A stretch of DNA of 64,000 bases from Rhodoflexus caldus (GTDB lineage Bacteria; Bacteroidota; Bacteroidia; Cytophagales; Thermoflexibacteraceae). Shown in pieces: positions 63,718 to 64,000 of this stretch. The position numbers and the translations under genes are program-made. Position 1 is the first letter of the stretch; every line of letters begins with the position of its first letter. The stretch spans positions 1 through 64,000 of the forward strand of contig NZ_JAJPRF010000006.1 in assembly GCF_021206925.1 (NCBI RefSeq), written 5' to 3'. Under the pieces are notes generated by a model that worked only from the letters and a program-made list of their open reading frames with translations, was not told where the DNA came from and did no database searches.

Positions 63718-64000
63718 ATGGCACAACTCCCCGAAAAACCAACCCTTGCTGATTATCAGGCATATATGGAGCAAGTCTGCGAAGAACGCGGCTGGGCAAA
63801 AAATACGGCACTGGAACTTTTCCTGCTTTTTTCCGAAGAAGTGGGCGAACTGGCCAAAGCCATCCGCCGCCATCATCAACTCTACATAGAACCCGCCAAA
63901 GCACATAAACAGCCCAACTTGGCCGAGGAGTTTGCAGATGTGTTCGGCTATTTATTAGATTTAGCCAACCATTTCGGAATAGACCTTGAAAAGGCTTTCC
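63718..64000 (+). CDS. MazG-type nucleotide pyrophosphohydrolase (partial, runs off window)
   Basis: The first 94 residues are present. The metal-binding helix pair is seen as FSEEVGELAKAI (E40, E41, E44) and LAEEFADVFGYLLDLANHFGID (E70, E71, D74). This is the all-alpha NTP pyrophosphohydrolase fold of MazG/dCTPase enzymes, which remove pyrophosphate from nucleoside triphosphates to clean the pool. The single short domain suggests a compact MazG-like enzyme rather than the two-domain E. coli MazG, but the end is missing. Confidence 0.88.
   Translation, partial: MAQLPEKPTLADYQAYMEQVCEERGWAKNTALELFLLFSEEVGELAKAIRRHHQLYIEPAKAHKQPNLAEEFADVFGYLLDLANHFGIDLEKAF

Overview
The window looks like chromosomal DNA of a Bacteroidota bacterium, most likely from the Cytophagales side of the phylum (inference). 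Several things point there: a SusC/SusD outer-membrane pair, a protein ending in a type IX secretion (T9SS) sorting domain, the gene block uppS-bamA-skp-skp, bacillithiol synthesis (BshA), many secreted lipoproteins, and promoters of the Bacteroidota type (TTG or TTTG, about 20 bases, then TAnnTTTG). Genes are dense on both strands. I see no prophage, insertion sequence, CRISPR array or rRNA operon.

Layout. 1-3.4 kb: tRNA-Leu(CAG) with its terminator, a GNAT acetyltransferase, and a two-gene operon of a membrane protein plus a sigma-54 activator whose N-terminus resembles the CARF sensor of RtcR. 3.4-10.4 kb: a P-type cation ATPase, a TPR membrane protein, lipA, bshA and a thiolase. 10.5-19.2 kb: a large secreted sortilin-like beta-propeller protein, a lipoprotein glutathione peroxidase, an orphan TRAP binding protein divergent from a murein amidase, a FutA-like ferric-iron binding lipoprotein, and a histidine-kinase-like membrane protein without an ATPase domain. 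19.3-25 kb: xylulokinase, then leftward purB, a HindIII-like restriction endonuclease, its methyltransferase and RNase Z. 25-29 kb: an acidic unknown protein, a MarR regulator, the acyl-CoA dehydrogenase it probably controls, and a transglutaminase-like protein. 29-39.4 kb, all leftward: a secreted protein made of 11 tandem repeats, a sodium:solute symporter, SusD, SusC and deoC. 39.5-45.5 kb: a dienelactone hydrolase, an S41 protease, a methyltransferase, and malic enzyme coupled to a SlyD-type isomerase. 45.6-50.3 kb: the outer-membrane biogenesis block. 50.4-64 kb: a TPR protein, uvrA, a tiny T9SS protein, a peptide transporter, an NlpC/P60 peptidase, a small SUOX-fold protein, a metal-dependent hydrolase, a GT-C-like membrane protein, a J-domain protein, a cyclophilin lipoprotein, a PH-like membrane protein and the start of a MazG-type pyrophosphohydrolase.

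Beyond genes, the most notable signal is a dispersed composite element of about 100 bp: a covarying hairpin followed by a conserved tail of about 50 bp. There are five copies in four intergenic regions, in both orientations. Other regulatory finds are paired MarR-type operators around the acyl-CoA dehydrogenase promoter, a 16-bp perfect palindrome holding face-to-face -7 boxes between the TRAP binding protein and the amidase, and a Fur-family-like box at the ferric-binding-protein promoter. All functions come from reading the sequence without database searches.
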